Shown: in pieces, positions 53,025 to 60,696 of the stretch
Layout: each line of letters opens with the position of its first letter
How positions within the stretch are numbered: position 1 is the first letter of the stretch
From: Nitrospira defluvii
Lineage (GTDB): Bacteria; Nitrospirota; Nitrospiria; Nitrospirales; Nitrospiraceae
Reading direction: 5' to 3'
DNA: 64,000 nt
Assembly: GCF_905220995.1 (NCBI RefSeq)
Contig: NZ_CAJNBJ010000017.1
Coordinates: 310,001 to 374,000 of the forward strand
Notes under the pieces: model-generated
Told to the model about the DNA's origin: nothing
Databases searched by the model: none
Seen by the model: only the letters and a program-made list of their open reading frames with translations
Made by a program: the position numbers and the translations under genes

Positions 53025-54554
53025 TCAGGCGCGTTTGACTTCTGCCGGTTGCGGGACGCCGGAGGAATCCAGCTGGTAGGCGTACGCTTCCTTCATCTTC
53101 ACGTTGCCGCTGTCGGTGTAGACGAACAGGCGTTGGCCGTCGGTGCGGGTTTTGACGAGGCCGTAGGCCGTACGGCTGAAGCCGTAGAAGGGGCCGCGCT
53201 TTTTGGCCTTCTTCTCGTCCTGGAGGCGGGAGAGGCCTTCTTCTTCAAAGAATGCCACTAGTTCGGTGGCGAAGATGAGCGGTTCCGGCACGCGCGACCA
53301 TTTGCCCAGGGCGCCCATGAGCGTCGCGCGCGGGTGGATGTATTCTTTGCGCGCGTTTTCATCGCCGCTCGACACCACGCTGACGATGGGTGACACGGCC
53401 TGAATGAACGCGCCGGAAAAATCGGCCGAGCCGTGATGCGGGACCTTCAACACTTCCGATCGCAGATTGAGGGTACCCTTGTTGTGTTCGCGCGCGAGAA
53501 AGCGGCTGGCCTCGTCGTTCAGGTCGCCGGAAAAGAGGAAGCTGAAGCCGCCGTAGCTCAGGCGGAGCACGATCGAATGCCCATTGATGGTGTGGGAAGC
53601 GGAATGGCCGGGAAAGCCTTCGTCGCTGTCGTTGAGCGAGTCATGGCCGATGCGCGGTCCCGTGGGTGGTTCACCGAGAAAGCGCAGCGCCGGGGTGCCC
53701 CCGACGTCTGTGGTGATCGGCCCTAATATGTCGATCCGCAGGTCGTCCCGATTGAAGAACTCAAAGGCCTGATTGTCGCCGAGTTGCAGGCGCCGGAAGC
53801 TGAGCGGGCTGCGGCCGTTATACGTGGCGAGGGTCTGTTTCCATTTCTTGAACGGCTCGTTCATGTCCCTGTCGTCCACCTCGAGCAGATTCTCTTCCAG
53901 GCCCGTGAGGTAGAGCCGGCCATCCACCGACTTCGTCGGGCCGAGGAGTTTGCTGTCCGGCACGGTTTTATTGTTTATTTTGCTCGGGCGCTTCACGATG
54001 CCGTTGTGGTAGACGCGCTGCGGTTGCATGAAGAACTGCTTGCGTTTGACCTTGTTGGTTTCGGATTTGAGGATCTCGCTGAGGCCGGAGAAGTGGTCGG
54101 CGTCGCCGTGGGTGACGACGAGGCAGTCAATGTCTTTCGGCTGTTGGAGACTGGTGCCGCGAAACCGCCCGGCCAGGTAGCGCGCGAACATCTGGTTGTC
54201 GCCGCCATCGATGAGGATGATTTTGCCGTCGGGCGATTCGATGACCATGCCGTCGCCCTGCTGGACATCGACAAAATTGACCTTCAGGACCTGATTCTCT
54301 GCGACGGGCCTGGTCAGGTCGGCGACCTTGATGCGAGGGGTTTTGATCGGTTCGATGTAGCCGGTGATGGACTCGGGGAGGATGCTGCCGTCGGGCTTTT
54401 CGCGGAAGACCGTGATGCTGACTTCGAGGTAGGTGGCGGCCTGCTTCACCACGGTAATTTCGTCGCCCCACCCGATCGTGCGGAGGTACTCTTTGCGACC
54501 CCGTTCTTTCCACACATCGGCCAGATCGACGTTGAGCACGGCTTGGTCAGACAT
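53025..54554 (-). CDS. Metallo-beta-lactamase fold hydrolase (ComEC/Rec2-like domain alone)
   Basis: Soluble MBL protein of 509 residues. A small beta domain (about 1-90) precedes the hydrolase with VDVQQGDGMVIESPDGKIILIDGG, metal motif THGDADHFSG, the further ligands in LRSEVLKVPHHGSADFS and SFLFSGDLNDEA. This arrangement matches the MBL part of ComEC-type proteins but with no membrane domain. Such stand-alone hydrolases occur near defence loci, and the gene is directly upstream of the R-M island, so a nuclease-like or defence-linked role is possible, though this is inferred from position only. Confidence 0.82.
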   Translation of the reverse strand: MSDQAVLNVDLADVWKERGRKEYLRTIGWGDEITVVKQAATYLEVSITVFREKPDGSILPESITGYIEPIKTPRIKVADLTRPVAENQVLKVNFVDVQQGDGMVIESPDGKIILIDGGDNQMFARYLAGRFRGTSLQQPKDIDCLVVTHGDADHFSGLSEILKSETNKVKRKQFFMQPQRVYHNGIVKRPSKINNKTVPDSKLLGPTKSVDGRLYLTGLEENLLEVDDRDMNEPFKKWKQTLATYNGRSPLSFRRLQLGDNQAFEFFNRDDLRIDILGPITTDVGGTPALRFLGEPPTGPRIGHDSLNDSDEGFPGHSASHTINGHSIVLRLSYGGFSFLFSGDLNDEASRFLAREHNKGTLNLRSEVLKVPHHGSADFSGAFIQAVSPIVSVVSSGDENARKEYIHPRATLMGALGKWSRVPEPLIFATELVAFFEEEGLSRLQDEKKAKKRGPFYGFSRTAYGLVKTRTDGQRLFVYTDSGNVKMKEAYAYQLDSSGVPQPAEVKRA

Positions 54555-54579
54555 CTGCGTTCTCCCTGGTCAGACTGTT

Positions 54580-54705
54580 GAGGATGACGGCGGCGTTCTC
54601 GGTCGCCCCTCTCCCTGCCTCGCCCCGCAAGGGGGTGCCTCAGTCGACGGGCTCCCTGCGGCCTCGGTCTCACGCTGCCGTCCTGTTTGGCGCCTTGCGG
54701 CCTTA
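54580..54705. repeat. Degenerate copy of the dispersed intergenic repeat (R1)
   Basis: Shares GCGTTCTCGGTCGC-like, GCCTCAGTCG and CTCCCTGCGGCC segments with the copy at 55752-55890 but lacks the central GTAC hairpin. It lies between the MBL and cyclophilin genes. Confidence 0.4.
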
Positions 54706-54796
54706 TGATGTCGGCGTCAGAATACGCCGTTCATCGGGAGAAATCACGCGGTCCACCCTCTTGCCGACGGAATCTCCAGCCTGCTACATTTGCCCC

Positions 54797-55318
54797 ATGA
54801 CCATGCAATTTCAGAAAAAAGATCCGCGTGCCACGATCAGCACCCCCTTCGGTGAAATCCGGATTCGTTTTTACCCGGACGATGCGCCCCGCCACGTCGA
54901 GAACTTCATCAACCTGGCGAAGATGGGGTTTTACGACGACACCACCTTTCATCGCGTGGTGCCGGGCTTCATCATTCAGGGCGGCGACCCGTTGAGCAAG
55001 ACGCCGGATCGCCTGTTGCACGGCACCGGCGGCCCCGGCTACTTTCTCAATCCCGAAACCAACGACCGGCCCCATAAGCGCGGCGCCATCTCGATGGCGA
55101 AGATGCCCCGCGACGGCAACAGCACGCGCGACTTCAACGACAACGGCTCCCAGTTTTTCATTTCCCTGCAGGACAACAGCGGCCTCGACCGGCGCTATTC
55201 GATTTTCGGCGAGATCATCCGGGGCATCGAAGTCATCGACATGATCGCCAAAATGCCGCGCGACGAACGGGACAATCCACTGGAGCCGATTCGCATGAAG
55301 GTGACGGTGAAGGAGTAG
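54797..55318 (+). CDS. Peptidylprolyl isomerase, cyclophilin type
   Basis: Cytoplasmic PPIase of 173 residues from MTMQFQKK (54797). Cyclophilin motifs: FHRVVPGFIIQGGDPL with the catalytic Arg and Phe, GAISMAKMPRDGN, NDNGSQFFISL and SIFGEIIRGIEVID. No signal peptide, so cytoplasmic. The open frame upstream (to 54578) overlaps the repeat copy and has no homology. Followed 19 bases later by the lipoprotein gene. Confidence 0.95.
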   Translation: MTMQFQKKDPRATISTPFGEIRIRFYPDDAPRHVENFINLAKMGFYDDTTFHRVVPGFIIQGGDPLSKTPDRLLHGTGGPGYFLNPETNDRPHKRGAISMAKMPRDGNSTRDFNDNGSQFFISLQDNSGLDRRYSIFGEIIRGIEVIDMIAKMPRDERDNPLEPIRMKVTVKE

Positions 55319-55337
55319 GAACCAGAGACGCTCGACT

Positions 55338-55751
55338 GTGCCTACCATCGTTGTTGAACGACCGAATCCCCTCTCCCGTGTGATCTGTCCCTGCTGCTTC
55401 CTCCTGCTTGCTTTGACCATCGCGGCTTGCGACGGCCAGCGCCAGCGCCTGATGACAGAGCATTACTCTTCCTACCCAGAGAGCGTCCGCCGGTCTATTG
55501 ATAAGGGAAATATTCTTCGCGGCATGACGGAGGATCAGGTCTACCTGGCGTTGGGTTCACCGGTGTGCAAGAAAAGCGTCGACGATGAAGGCCGATCCGT
55601 GACCGTCTGGCTGTACCCACCCATCGGCCGCGATGCCTGCGTCACCAGCGCCTTTCGCGTCTACTTTGAGCAGGGTGCCGTGACCACCTGGGACTATTTC
55701 AAGATCCCCACCCGATATACCGATCCGGCCGGCGGCGTACCCGCCTATTAG
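55338..55751 (+). CDS. BamE/SmpA-like lipoprotein
   Basis: Small exported lipoprotein, 137 residues from a GTG start. A signal and lipobox are near Cys 31 (LTIAAC), then a sequence like BamE/OmlA: ILRGMTEDQVYLALGSP and an antiparallel sheet ending in RVYFEQGAVTTWDYF. BamE assists the outer-membrane barrel assembly machine; this may be a distant relative. No ribosome site is obvious. It follows the cyclophilin gene closely and is followed by the repeat copy at 55752. Confidence 0.6.
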   Translation: MPTIVVERPNPLSRVICPCCFLLLALTIAACDGQRQRLMTEHYSSYPESVRRSIDKGNILRGMTEDQVYLALGSPVCKKSVDDEGRSVTVWLYPPIGRDACVTSAFRVYFEQGAVTTWDYFKIPTRYTDPAGGVPAY

Positions 55752-55890
55752 CAGACTGTCGAGAAAACTCGCCTAGCATCGTTCTCGGTCGCTCGTCCGC
55801 CCCTGCGTTCCGAAAAATTACGCCTCAGTCGCCGTGCTTCCCGCGGCCTTGCTGGACGGCCTTTCTGAACAGCCTGTCACGCGAAGCGGG
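55752..55890. repeat. Dispersed intergenic repeat, copy R2
   Basis: Contains CGTTCTCGGTCGCTC, TACGCCTCAGTCGC and CGGCCTTGCTGGACGGCCTT in the same order as the copies at 58215-58400 and 63075-63190. It lies just after the BamE-like stop. Confidence 0.6.
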
Positions 55891-55925
55891 GCTCGCCAGC
55901 TTACGTGCCGACATAGCCTTCGTCC

Positions 55926-55970
55926 TTGACGTGTGGGGTGTATGACGGTACGATGATCGATCGATAATCG
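55926..55970 (+). promoter_or_regulatory. vapBC promoter and palindromic operator
   Basis: -35 TTGACG (55926-55931), 17-base spacer and -10 TACGAT (55949-55954). A near-perfect palindrome of 20 bases (55951-55970, centred on ATCGATCGAT) overlaps the -10 and extends downstream, the expected site for AbrB-type antitoxin autoregulation. Confidence 0.65.
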
Positions 55971-55986
55971 GTAAGGAGGTGCTGCA

Positions 55987-56196
55987 GTGTCTGTGACGAC
56001 TATCTCGCCGAAGTTCCAAATCGTGATCCCAAAAGATGTGAGAGAAAAGCTTCACCTGAGTCCTTCTCAGCGCTTGCAGGTCCTCGAAAAGGGTGGCGTG
56101 ATTACCTTGGTGCCGGAAGTGCCGCTCAAGTCGCTGAAGGGAGCACTCAAGGGGATGTCTAGGACAGGCCTCCGAGAAAAGAAGGATCGTGTGTGA
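55987..56196 (+). CDS. AbrB/MazE-type antitoxin (VapB)
   Basis: Antitoxin with a swapped-hairpin DNA-binding domain: TISPKFQIVIPKDVREKLHLSPSQRLQVLEKGG is the SpoVT/AbrB motif, and the C-terminus is a basic tail (SLKGALKGMSRTGL) for toxin binding. 69 residues, GTG start with AAGGAGGT upstream. The stop overlaps the start of the PIN toxin, giving the usual coupled pair. A palindrome lies over its promoter. Confidence 0.9.
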   Translation: MSVTTISPKFQIVIPKDVREKLHLSPSQRLQVLEKGGVITLVPEVPLKSLKGALKGMSRTGLREKKDRV

Positions 56197-56564
56197 AGAT
56201 CCTGTTGGATTCCAGTGGATGGATCGAATTCTTTACGGGGGGACCACTCGCTGATCGTTATGCTGCCTACTTTTCTTCCCGCTACGAGATCATTACGCCG
56301 ACCATTGTGTTGTACGAGGTCTATAAAAAGATCAAGCGCGAGCGTGGCGAGGAGACTGCGATCCTATTTTGCGGACGACTTCATGCGACCAAGGTGGTTC
56401 AACTCACCGAATCTATCGCCTATTTAGCCGCGGATATCAGCCTTCGGCACGGTTTAGCGATGGCTGATGCGATCGTCTATGCGACGGCCCTGGACCAGAA
56501 TGCGGATGTCGTGACGGGTGAGGCGAATCTGAAGGATCTGCCTGGAGTGCTCTATGTGAAGTAG
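56193..56564 (+). CDS. PIN-domain toxin (VapC)
   Basis: Ribonuclease toxin. 123 residues with GTG start: first acidic residue in MKILLDSSGWIEFF, second in VLYEVYKKIK, third in LAMADAIVYATA and a fourth acidic position in VVTGEANLKDL (the usual TGD is TGE). The frame overlaps the antitoxin by 4 bases. The active-site carboxylates are kept, with Asp changed to Glu at the last one, so it is probably active. Confidence 0.92.
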   Translation: MKILLDSSGWIEFFTGGPLADRYAAYFSSRYEIITPTIVLYEVYKKIKRERGEETAILFCGRLHATKVVQLTESIAYLAADISLRHGLAMADAIVYATALDQNADVVTGEANLKDLPGVLYVK

Positions 56565-56947
56565 TGGTTCTCTGCGCAAACAGGTCATCCTGCAAGGCCG
56601 CAGCGAACGAAGAGCCGAGGCGTACTGATTAGTACGTTGAGGTTCTGAGGGAAGCGAGAACGAAGCTGAGAACGAGGGGTCGCTTTCTCAGGCAGGTTGC
56701 TCAAAAAGCCCGTCCAACAAGGCCGCAGGCGAGAGAAAACCGGAGGCGTACCCTTAGGGGTGCGTTGAGGATGGTTTCGAGGGGAGATTGAATCTGGAGA
56801 TCTGTTTAAGGAAGCTTACCGCAGAACGGTCAAAACGACCGTTCACCTAGGCCGCAGCTAACGAAGGAGCGAGGCGTAGCCATGCGCTACGTTGAGCGAT
56901 CTGAGAGACGCGAGAACGACGGTGGCGGTCTTTTTCACCGTTCTGCT
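56565..56947. repeat. Three tandem-arranged copies of the dispersed repeat (R3-R5)
   Basis: The 383-base gap holds three copies in the orientation opposite to R2: about 56579-56704, 56702-56800 and 56825-56945. Each begins near AAGGCCGC and contains a GAGGCGTA...TACGTTGAG hairpin, as in GCGTAGCCATGCGCTACGTT. No gene or promoter is recognised here. Confidence 0.65.
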
Positions 56948-58198
56948 CTAGAAGAAGGCCAGGCTGGCATACGTCACCGTCGAATTATACTGATCCGTAA
57001 TCCCGCGATCGTACCGCAGCACCTGCCCCGTTTCAGCCTGGATCAACCGCAGCATCGAGTAGATCGGCGAGAAGCCGGAGATGCGACGCTGGTCGTTTTC
57101 CTTCTGAATGAACTTCGCGAATTCTTCCGGGTCGCGGTTCTCGACATGTTTCAACATCTCGAGATCGGTCTGCATGCAACGATGAAAGGAGAAGTCCGTC
57201 GGCGGTGCCGAGTCGCCGTAACGCATGCCGATGTGGGCCAGTTCCGCGCCGACCACCACGCAGTACGACTTGCCGGTGGCGGCGAGCGCTTCTTTTAAGG
57301 CCTGAAGAAACGTCTCGACCTGCTCCCGGATCTGCGGATCGCGCAAGCTGTCCGCCGAAAACGCCGTGAGGATCGGAACAATCGTAAACGCCTGGTCTTG
57401 GCCGAGAGTCTCTTGCAGGAACGGCAGCTGAAATTCCAATGCATGTTCATTGTGATGTGCCAATTCGTCGGTGAAAGCGGAGGGGATGTGCGCGCGTAGC
57501 CGGTCGGTGACCGTGCGGTCGACTTTCACGAGCCCCAATGGTGTCTGAAAATCTTTGTCGGTCACCGCGACCGGGTGTTCCAGTCCTGAGTGGGCGGTGC
57601 CGATCAGCACGTAGAGATCAGGCTTCTGGGCGTCCTGCAGTTCTTTATAGGCCCAGGCATAGATCGGTCCGGCTTGTTTCATCTCGTAGGTGGGCGCGAC
57701 GAGCGCCTTGATGAGTTTGCCCTTGTGTTCGGAGGCTTTCACCTCCGGCCCTTCCTTCGAGACGAAGAAGCTATTGATCTGGGCGCGCAACTTGGCGGGA
57801 TCGGCTTCATAGCTGCGACCGGCAAATTGCGGTGAGCGGGAGGGGGCCTGACGATAGGCGGCCAGTGCCTGCTGCTTGGCCTGCTCGGTGCGTTCACCTT
57901 CCAGAAAGAGTTTGGTATCCAGATCGGCCAGCAACTGCTCGACCTTGTTCGGCATGAGAAATTCGCCGAAGCGCTTCAGATAAATCGCGCCGATGTCCTG
58001 GACGCTATGCTCCCCGTCAAGGTGCTGCACGATGAAGAAATAATTCAACGGCAGGACCAGACGTTCCTTGCTCAATCCGGTGGGGTCCCAGAGCACGATG
58101 AACTGCTCCTCCCCTTCCTTGATCGGCGAAAATTGTAGGTTGCGCAGCAGCGGATACTGCTTGGGATCTTTGGCGGTCATGGTCGGTGTGGATTCCAT
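56948..58198 (-). CDS. MEMO-like protein (AmmeMemoRadiSam system B type) with N-terminal extension
   Basis: 416 residues from MESTPTMTAK. Residues from about 125 match the MEMO family (AGRSYEADPAKLRAQINSFF, LVAPTYEMKQAGPIYAWAYKEL, LIGTAHSGLEHPVAVTDKDFQTPLG, HHNEHALEFQLPFLQETLG), the dioxygenase-like fold with conserved His residues. Residues about 10-110 look like a PqqD-type winged helix (FFIVQHLDGEHSVQDIGAIYLKRFGE). The usual partner radical-SAM and AMMECR1 genes are not seen here. It lies just downstream of the five-gene membrane operon, separated by a repeat copy. Confidence 0.82.
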   Translation of the reverse strand: MESTPTMTAKDPKQYPLLRNLQFSPIKEGEEQFIVLWDPTGLSKERLVLPLNYFFIVQHLDGEHSVQDIGAIYLKRFGEFLMPNKVEQLLADLDTKLFLEGERTEQAKQQALAAYRQAPSRSPQFAGRSYEADPAKLRAQINSFFVSKEGPEVKASEHKGKLIKALVAPTYEMKQAGPIYAWAYKELQDAQKPDLYVLIGTAHSGLEHPVAVTDKDFQTPLGLVKVDRTVTDRLRAHIPSAFTDELAHHNEHALEFQLPFLQETLGQDQAFTIVPILTAFSADSLRDPQIREQVETFLQALKEALAATGKSYCVVVGAELAHIGMRYGDSAPPTDFSFHRCMQTDLEMLKHVENRDPEEFAKFIQKENDQRRISGFSPIYSMLRLIQAETGQVLRYDRGITDQYNSTVTYASLAFF

Positions 58199-58214
58199 AA
58201 TGACGCGCATTGTA

Positions 58215-58400
58215 ACGGAGCAAACTTCTCAGGCGCAACAGCCTGAGCAGGATGCGGAAAAACGCCTCCAGCGGCGTTCTCGGATCGTTCAGAGGCTCAA
58301 TGTACGACCCGCAGTACGCCTCGCCTCTTCACTCCCTGCGGCCTTGCTGGACGACTTGTTGAACATCCTGCGGCGCAGCAGGTGCTTCGCAATGTACAGC
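58215..58400. repeat. Dispersed intergenic repeat, copy R6
   Basis: Contains GTTCTCGGATCGTTC, a hairpin around CAATGTACGACCCGCAGTAC and CTGCGGCCTTGCTGGACGAC. It fills the gap between the MEMO-like gene and the membrane operon. Confidence 0.6.
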
Positions 58401-58442
58401 CTGGTCGCTTTTCACGAACAATCTCGTGGTGCCGGCGATGGC

Positions 58443-59198
58443 TTACTGATTCGGCGGATGGGTGCTGTTGCGGCGGCTGAGGACGATGAGGGTGGCGACG
58501 GTCAGGAGGAGAAGCCACAGCGTGGGGCGTCCATAGGAGGTGTCGGAAAATTCGATGAGGTCGGTCAATCGGCCGATCAGCAGCGACATACGGGCCATGA
58601 CCGTATAGCCGAAGGCTGCGCCGAAGGAGATCATCAAGAACAGAATGCCGGCACGCGCGACGGTCTTGCCAGGACCCGAATGTTCCACCGAGAAGAAGAA
58701 GTAAAACAGCACGGACACCACACCGATCAAGATGATGATGCCGTTCAGGTGGCTGGACGGGTTGAGCAGCGAATAGTCGAACGTGATGCCGCCGCCCGGT
58801 GCGGCGCTCAAGAGCGGACGCACGGTGTCTTCGATCTGCTTCAGGATGAACGACGAGATGGTCCGGGGAATTGCCAACCCCGCCCCGACGCCGACGATGA
58901 AGGCGAAGGCATAGCGCGACAGCCAGGCCGCCTTGGGCACGTAGCGTGTGAGCATGAGCATGCCGATACCCACGGGAATCAACAGCGACCATTCCCCCTT
59001 GTCGAGGATCGGTCGGACGATCAAGGTCATCACCACCGTGTCGTAGGTCTTGACGATGGTGTAGCCGAGCGAAACGCCGACATAGAGATGTTCGGCGAGC
59101 TTGAACAGCGGATTGTCCTCGTAGAGGAACGAGAGGATGAACAGGGTCAGTCCTGTGGCGATCCAAGCGCCGAGTATGACGGAGAATGACAATTCCAT
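58443..59198 (-). CDS. Uncharacterised polytopic membrane protein (operon gene 5)
   Basis: 251 residues with about seven predicted helices (near 5-24, 37-57, 70-86, 94-113, 150-172, 183-204 and 227-244). A central loop is rich in glycine (LSAAPGGGITFDYSLL), and the start MELSFSVILGAW lies 5 bases after the stop of the next upstream gene. No family name can be given with confidence. It is the last gene of a tightly packed five-gene minus-strand operon. Confidence 0.6.
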   Translation of the reverse strand: MELSFSVILGAWIATGLTLFILSFLYEDNPLFKLAEHLYVGVSLGYTIVKTYDTVVMTLIVRPILDKGEWSLLIPVGIGMLMLTRYVPKAAWLSRYAFAFIVGVGAGLAIPRTISSFILKQIEDTVRPLLSAAPGGGITFDYSLLNPSSHLNGIIILIGVVSVLFYFFFSVEHSGPGKTVARAGILFLMISFGAAFGYTVMARMSLLIGRLTDLIEFSDTSYGRPTLWLLLLTVATLIVLSRRNSTHPPNQ

Positions 59199-59203
59199 AG
59201 GGC

Positions 59204-60049
59204 CTAGGATCCCATCCCGTCCTGCCGGCGCTGTTGCCGCCGCAGTGAGAAGTAAAAGATGTTGCAGGTGGCGACGAGGACGATGATGGCCAAATGCGTG
59301 GCCGACTGGGCATCCATGCCCGCGACCGCTTTCCCCTTCTGGCCGATCAACGTTTCGTATTCCGCCGCGCCGCGCAGGCCGCCGATCAAGCCATTGATCT
59401 GCCCGCTGCGCAACAGCGGATACAGACCCGGGGCAATCACTCCGGTGCAGCCGCCCCCGAGTTCGAACTTATATTTGTCCTTGCCGAACACGTACCAGGC
59501 TTCGACGCCGGGATTGCCCGCGCCCAGACTGACCGCATAGGTGACGTCGCGCAGGTTCTGGACGCCCGCCAATACCGGGAGGCCCTTGGTGGGTTTGCCG
59601 CCATAGTCGGCGGGAAAGGCGTTGTAGAGGTCCTGCCCCATGTTCAGAATGACGGCGCTGCCGCCTGGACTCCAGCCAAGAAAGACGTAGTCCTTGCCGT
59701 TCTCCTTGCCCGCTTCTTTGGCCGTTTGCGACAGGATTTGGTCGGCGAGACCGGTGCCGGAGACCCAGAGCGTCATGGCCACCACTCGCAGATTCTTCTT
59801 GAATGCATGACGCAAAATGGCGATGGCCTGCGGATAGAGTTCGGGCTTGGACGCGGGATCGAAGTCCAACGACAGAAGAAAGACCGAGCCTTCCGGCAAA
59901 CCCTCGATGTAGTCGTAGACGCCGCGCACTTCTGAGGAAATTTTGATGGGCAGCCCGACCGGGAACAGGAGCGGCAGCAGCGTGCAGAGGCCGATCACCA
60001 GGAAAATGATCCGCCGGTCGATGCGCAACATGCGTTCGGCGAGACTCAT
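59204..60049 (-). CDS. Uncharacterised membrane-anchored protein with a globular core (operon gene 4)
   Basis: 281 residues from ATG 60049, which overlaps the upstream stop by ATGA. A membrane helix (about 14-32) precedes a soluble core with VFLLSLDFDPASKPELYPQ, LRVVAMTLWVSGTGLADQIL, DYVFLGWSPGGSAVILNMG and GGGCTGVIAPGLY, then a C-terminal helix (about 250-268). The core looks like an alpha/beta fold. It resembles the soluble part of operon gene 2, which has a similar GKPVLYMTGAH core, so the two may be distant relatives. Function unknown. Confidence 0.65.
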   Translation of the reverse strand: MSLAERMLRIDRRIIFLVIGLCTLLPLLFPVGLPIKISSEVRGVYDYIEGLPEGSVFLLSLDFDPASKPELYPQAIAILRHAFKKNLRVVAMTLWVSGTGLADQILSQTAKEAGKENGKDYVFLGWSPGGSAVILNMGQDLYNAFPADYGGKPTKGLPVLAGVQNLRDVTYAVSLGAGNPGVEAWYVFGKDKYKFELGGGCTGVIAPGLYPLLRSGQINGLIGGLRGAAEYETLIGQKGKAVAGMDAQSATHLAIIVLVATCNIFYFSLRRQQRRQDGMGS

Positions 60050-60696
60050 TCCTTGCCTCCGCCCAGGTATGAGCGTTCCACGCCGAAGATAATTTTGAAC
60101 GAGAGGGCGACGGCGCCCAGGCTGACACCGATCAGGATCGCCCGCCGCACGGAGGCGTTGAGCACATTCAGAATCCAGCTCGACAGATCGCCGCTGAGCG
60201 GCAGGATATATTCGCCGAGCGGCACACGCCCCATCATCACGATCACGGCAGCCACCAACAGCACGGCGGCCTCGCGGCTCCGCGCGCGGAACGACCGGTA
60301 GGCGGCAGAGGCAATGAAGAAAGCCAGGATGGCGAACATGGTGCCCTGCAGCGGCACGAGGGTATATGAATACACCCAACCGAATGACGTCAGCGCGCCG
60401 TCGATACTCTCCTTGCCGTTATTCCAGAGTCCCACGATGATGGTGCCGAGCATACCGACATAGAGCACCAGGCTATAGGCCCATCCCGCTTCCTTCCGGC
60501 GAATCTTGGCCGCATGCAGGTGAAAGAGGCTGGTGATGCCGAGCACAAGCGCGAAGCCGCCGATGATCTGCAGCCACTTCGTGACGGTGGTGAGCAGTTG
60601 TTCCGAGGCCGGATGCGGCACGTAGTATTGCGCGGCCATGACCAGTCCCGTGATCATGGTGATGAGCAGCGGCAATTGTCGGCGAAGGAAAATCAT
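60046..60696 (-). CDS. Uncharacterised polytopic membrane protein (operon gene 3)
   Basis: 216 residues, with about six membrane helices (7-25, 38-58, 72-92, 106-134, 140-157 and 186-206). Starts MIFLRRQLPLLITMITG; overlaps its neighbours by 4 bases at both ends, so all three genes are translationally coupled. No motif is recognised. Charged short loops (KIRRKEAGWAYS) face the cytoplasm by the positive-inside rule. Confidence 0.6.
   Translation of the reverse strand: MIFLRRQLPLLITMITGLVMAAQYYVPHPASEQLLTTVTKWLQIIGGFALVLGITSLFHLHAAKIRRKEAGWAYSLVLYVGMLGTIIVGLWNNGKESIDGALTSFGWVYSYTLVPLQGTMFAILAFFIASAAYRSFRARSREAAVLLVAAVIVMMGRVPLGEYILPLSGDLSSWILNVLNASVRRAILIGVSLGAVALSFKIIFGVERSYLGGGKE

Noticed and set aside
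52753-53079. Plus-strand frame between hsdM and the MBL gene
   Set aside because: No domain; the end lies within the MBL gene; the codon pattern differs from real genes here.
56565-56947. Possible CRISPR array because of repeated units
   Set aside because: The three units have unequal spacing and hairpin cores, lack regular spacers, and also occur singly elsewhere in either orientation.
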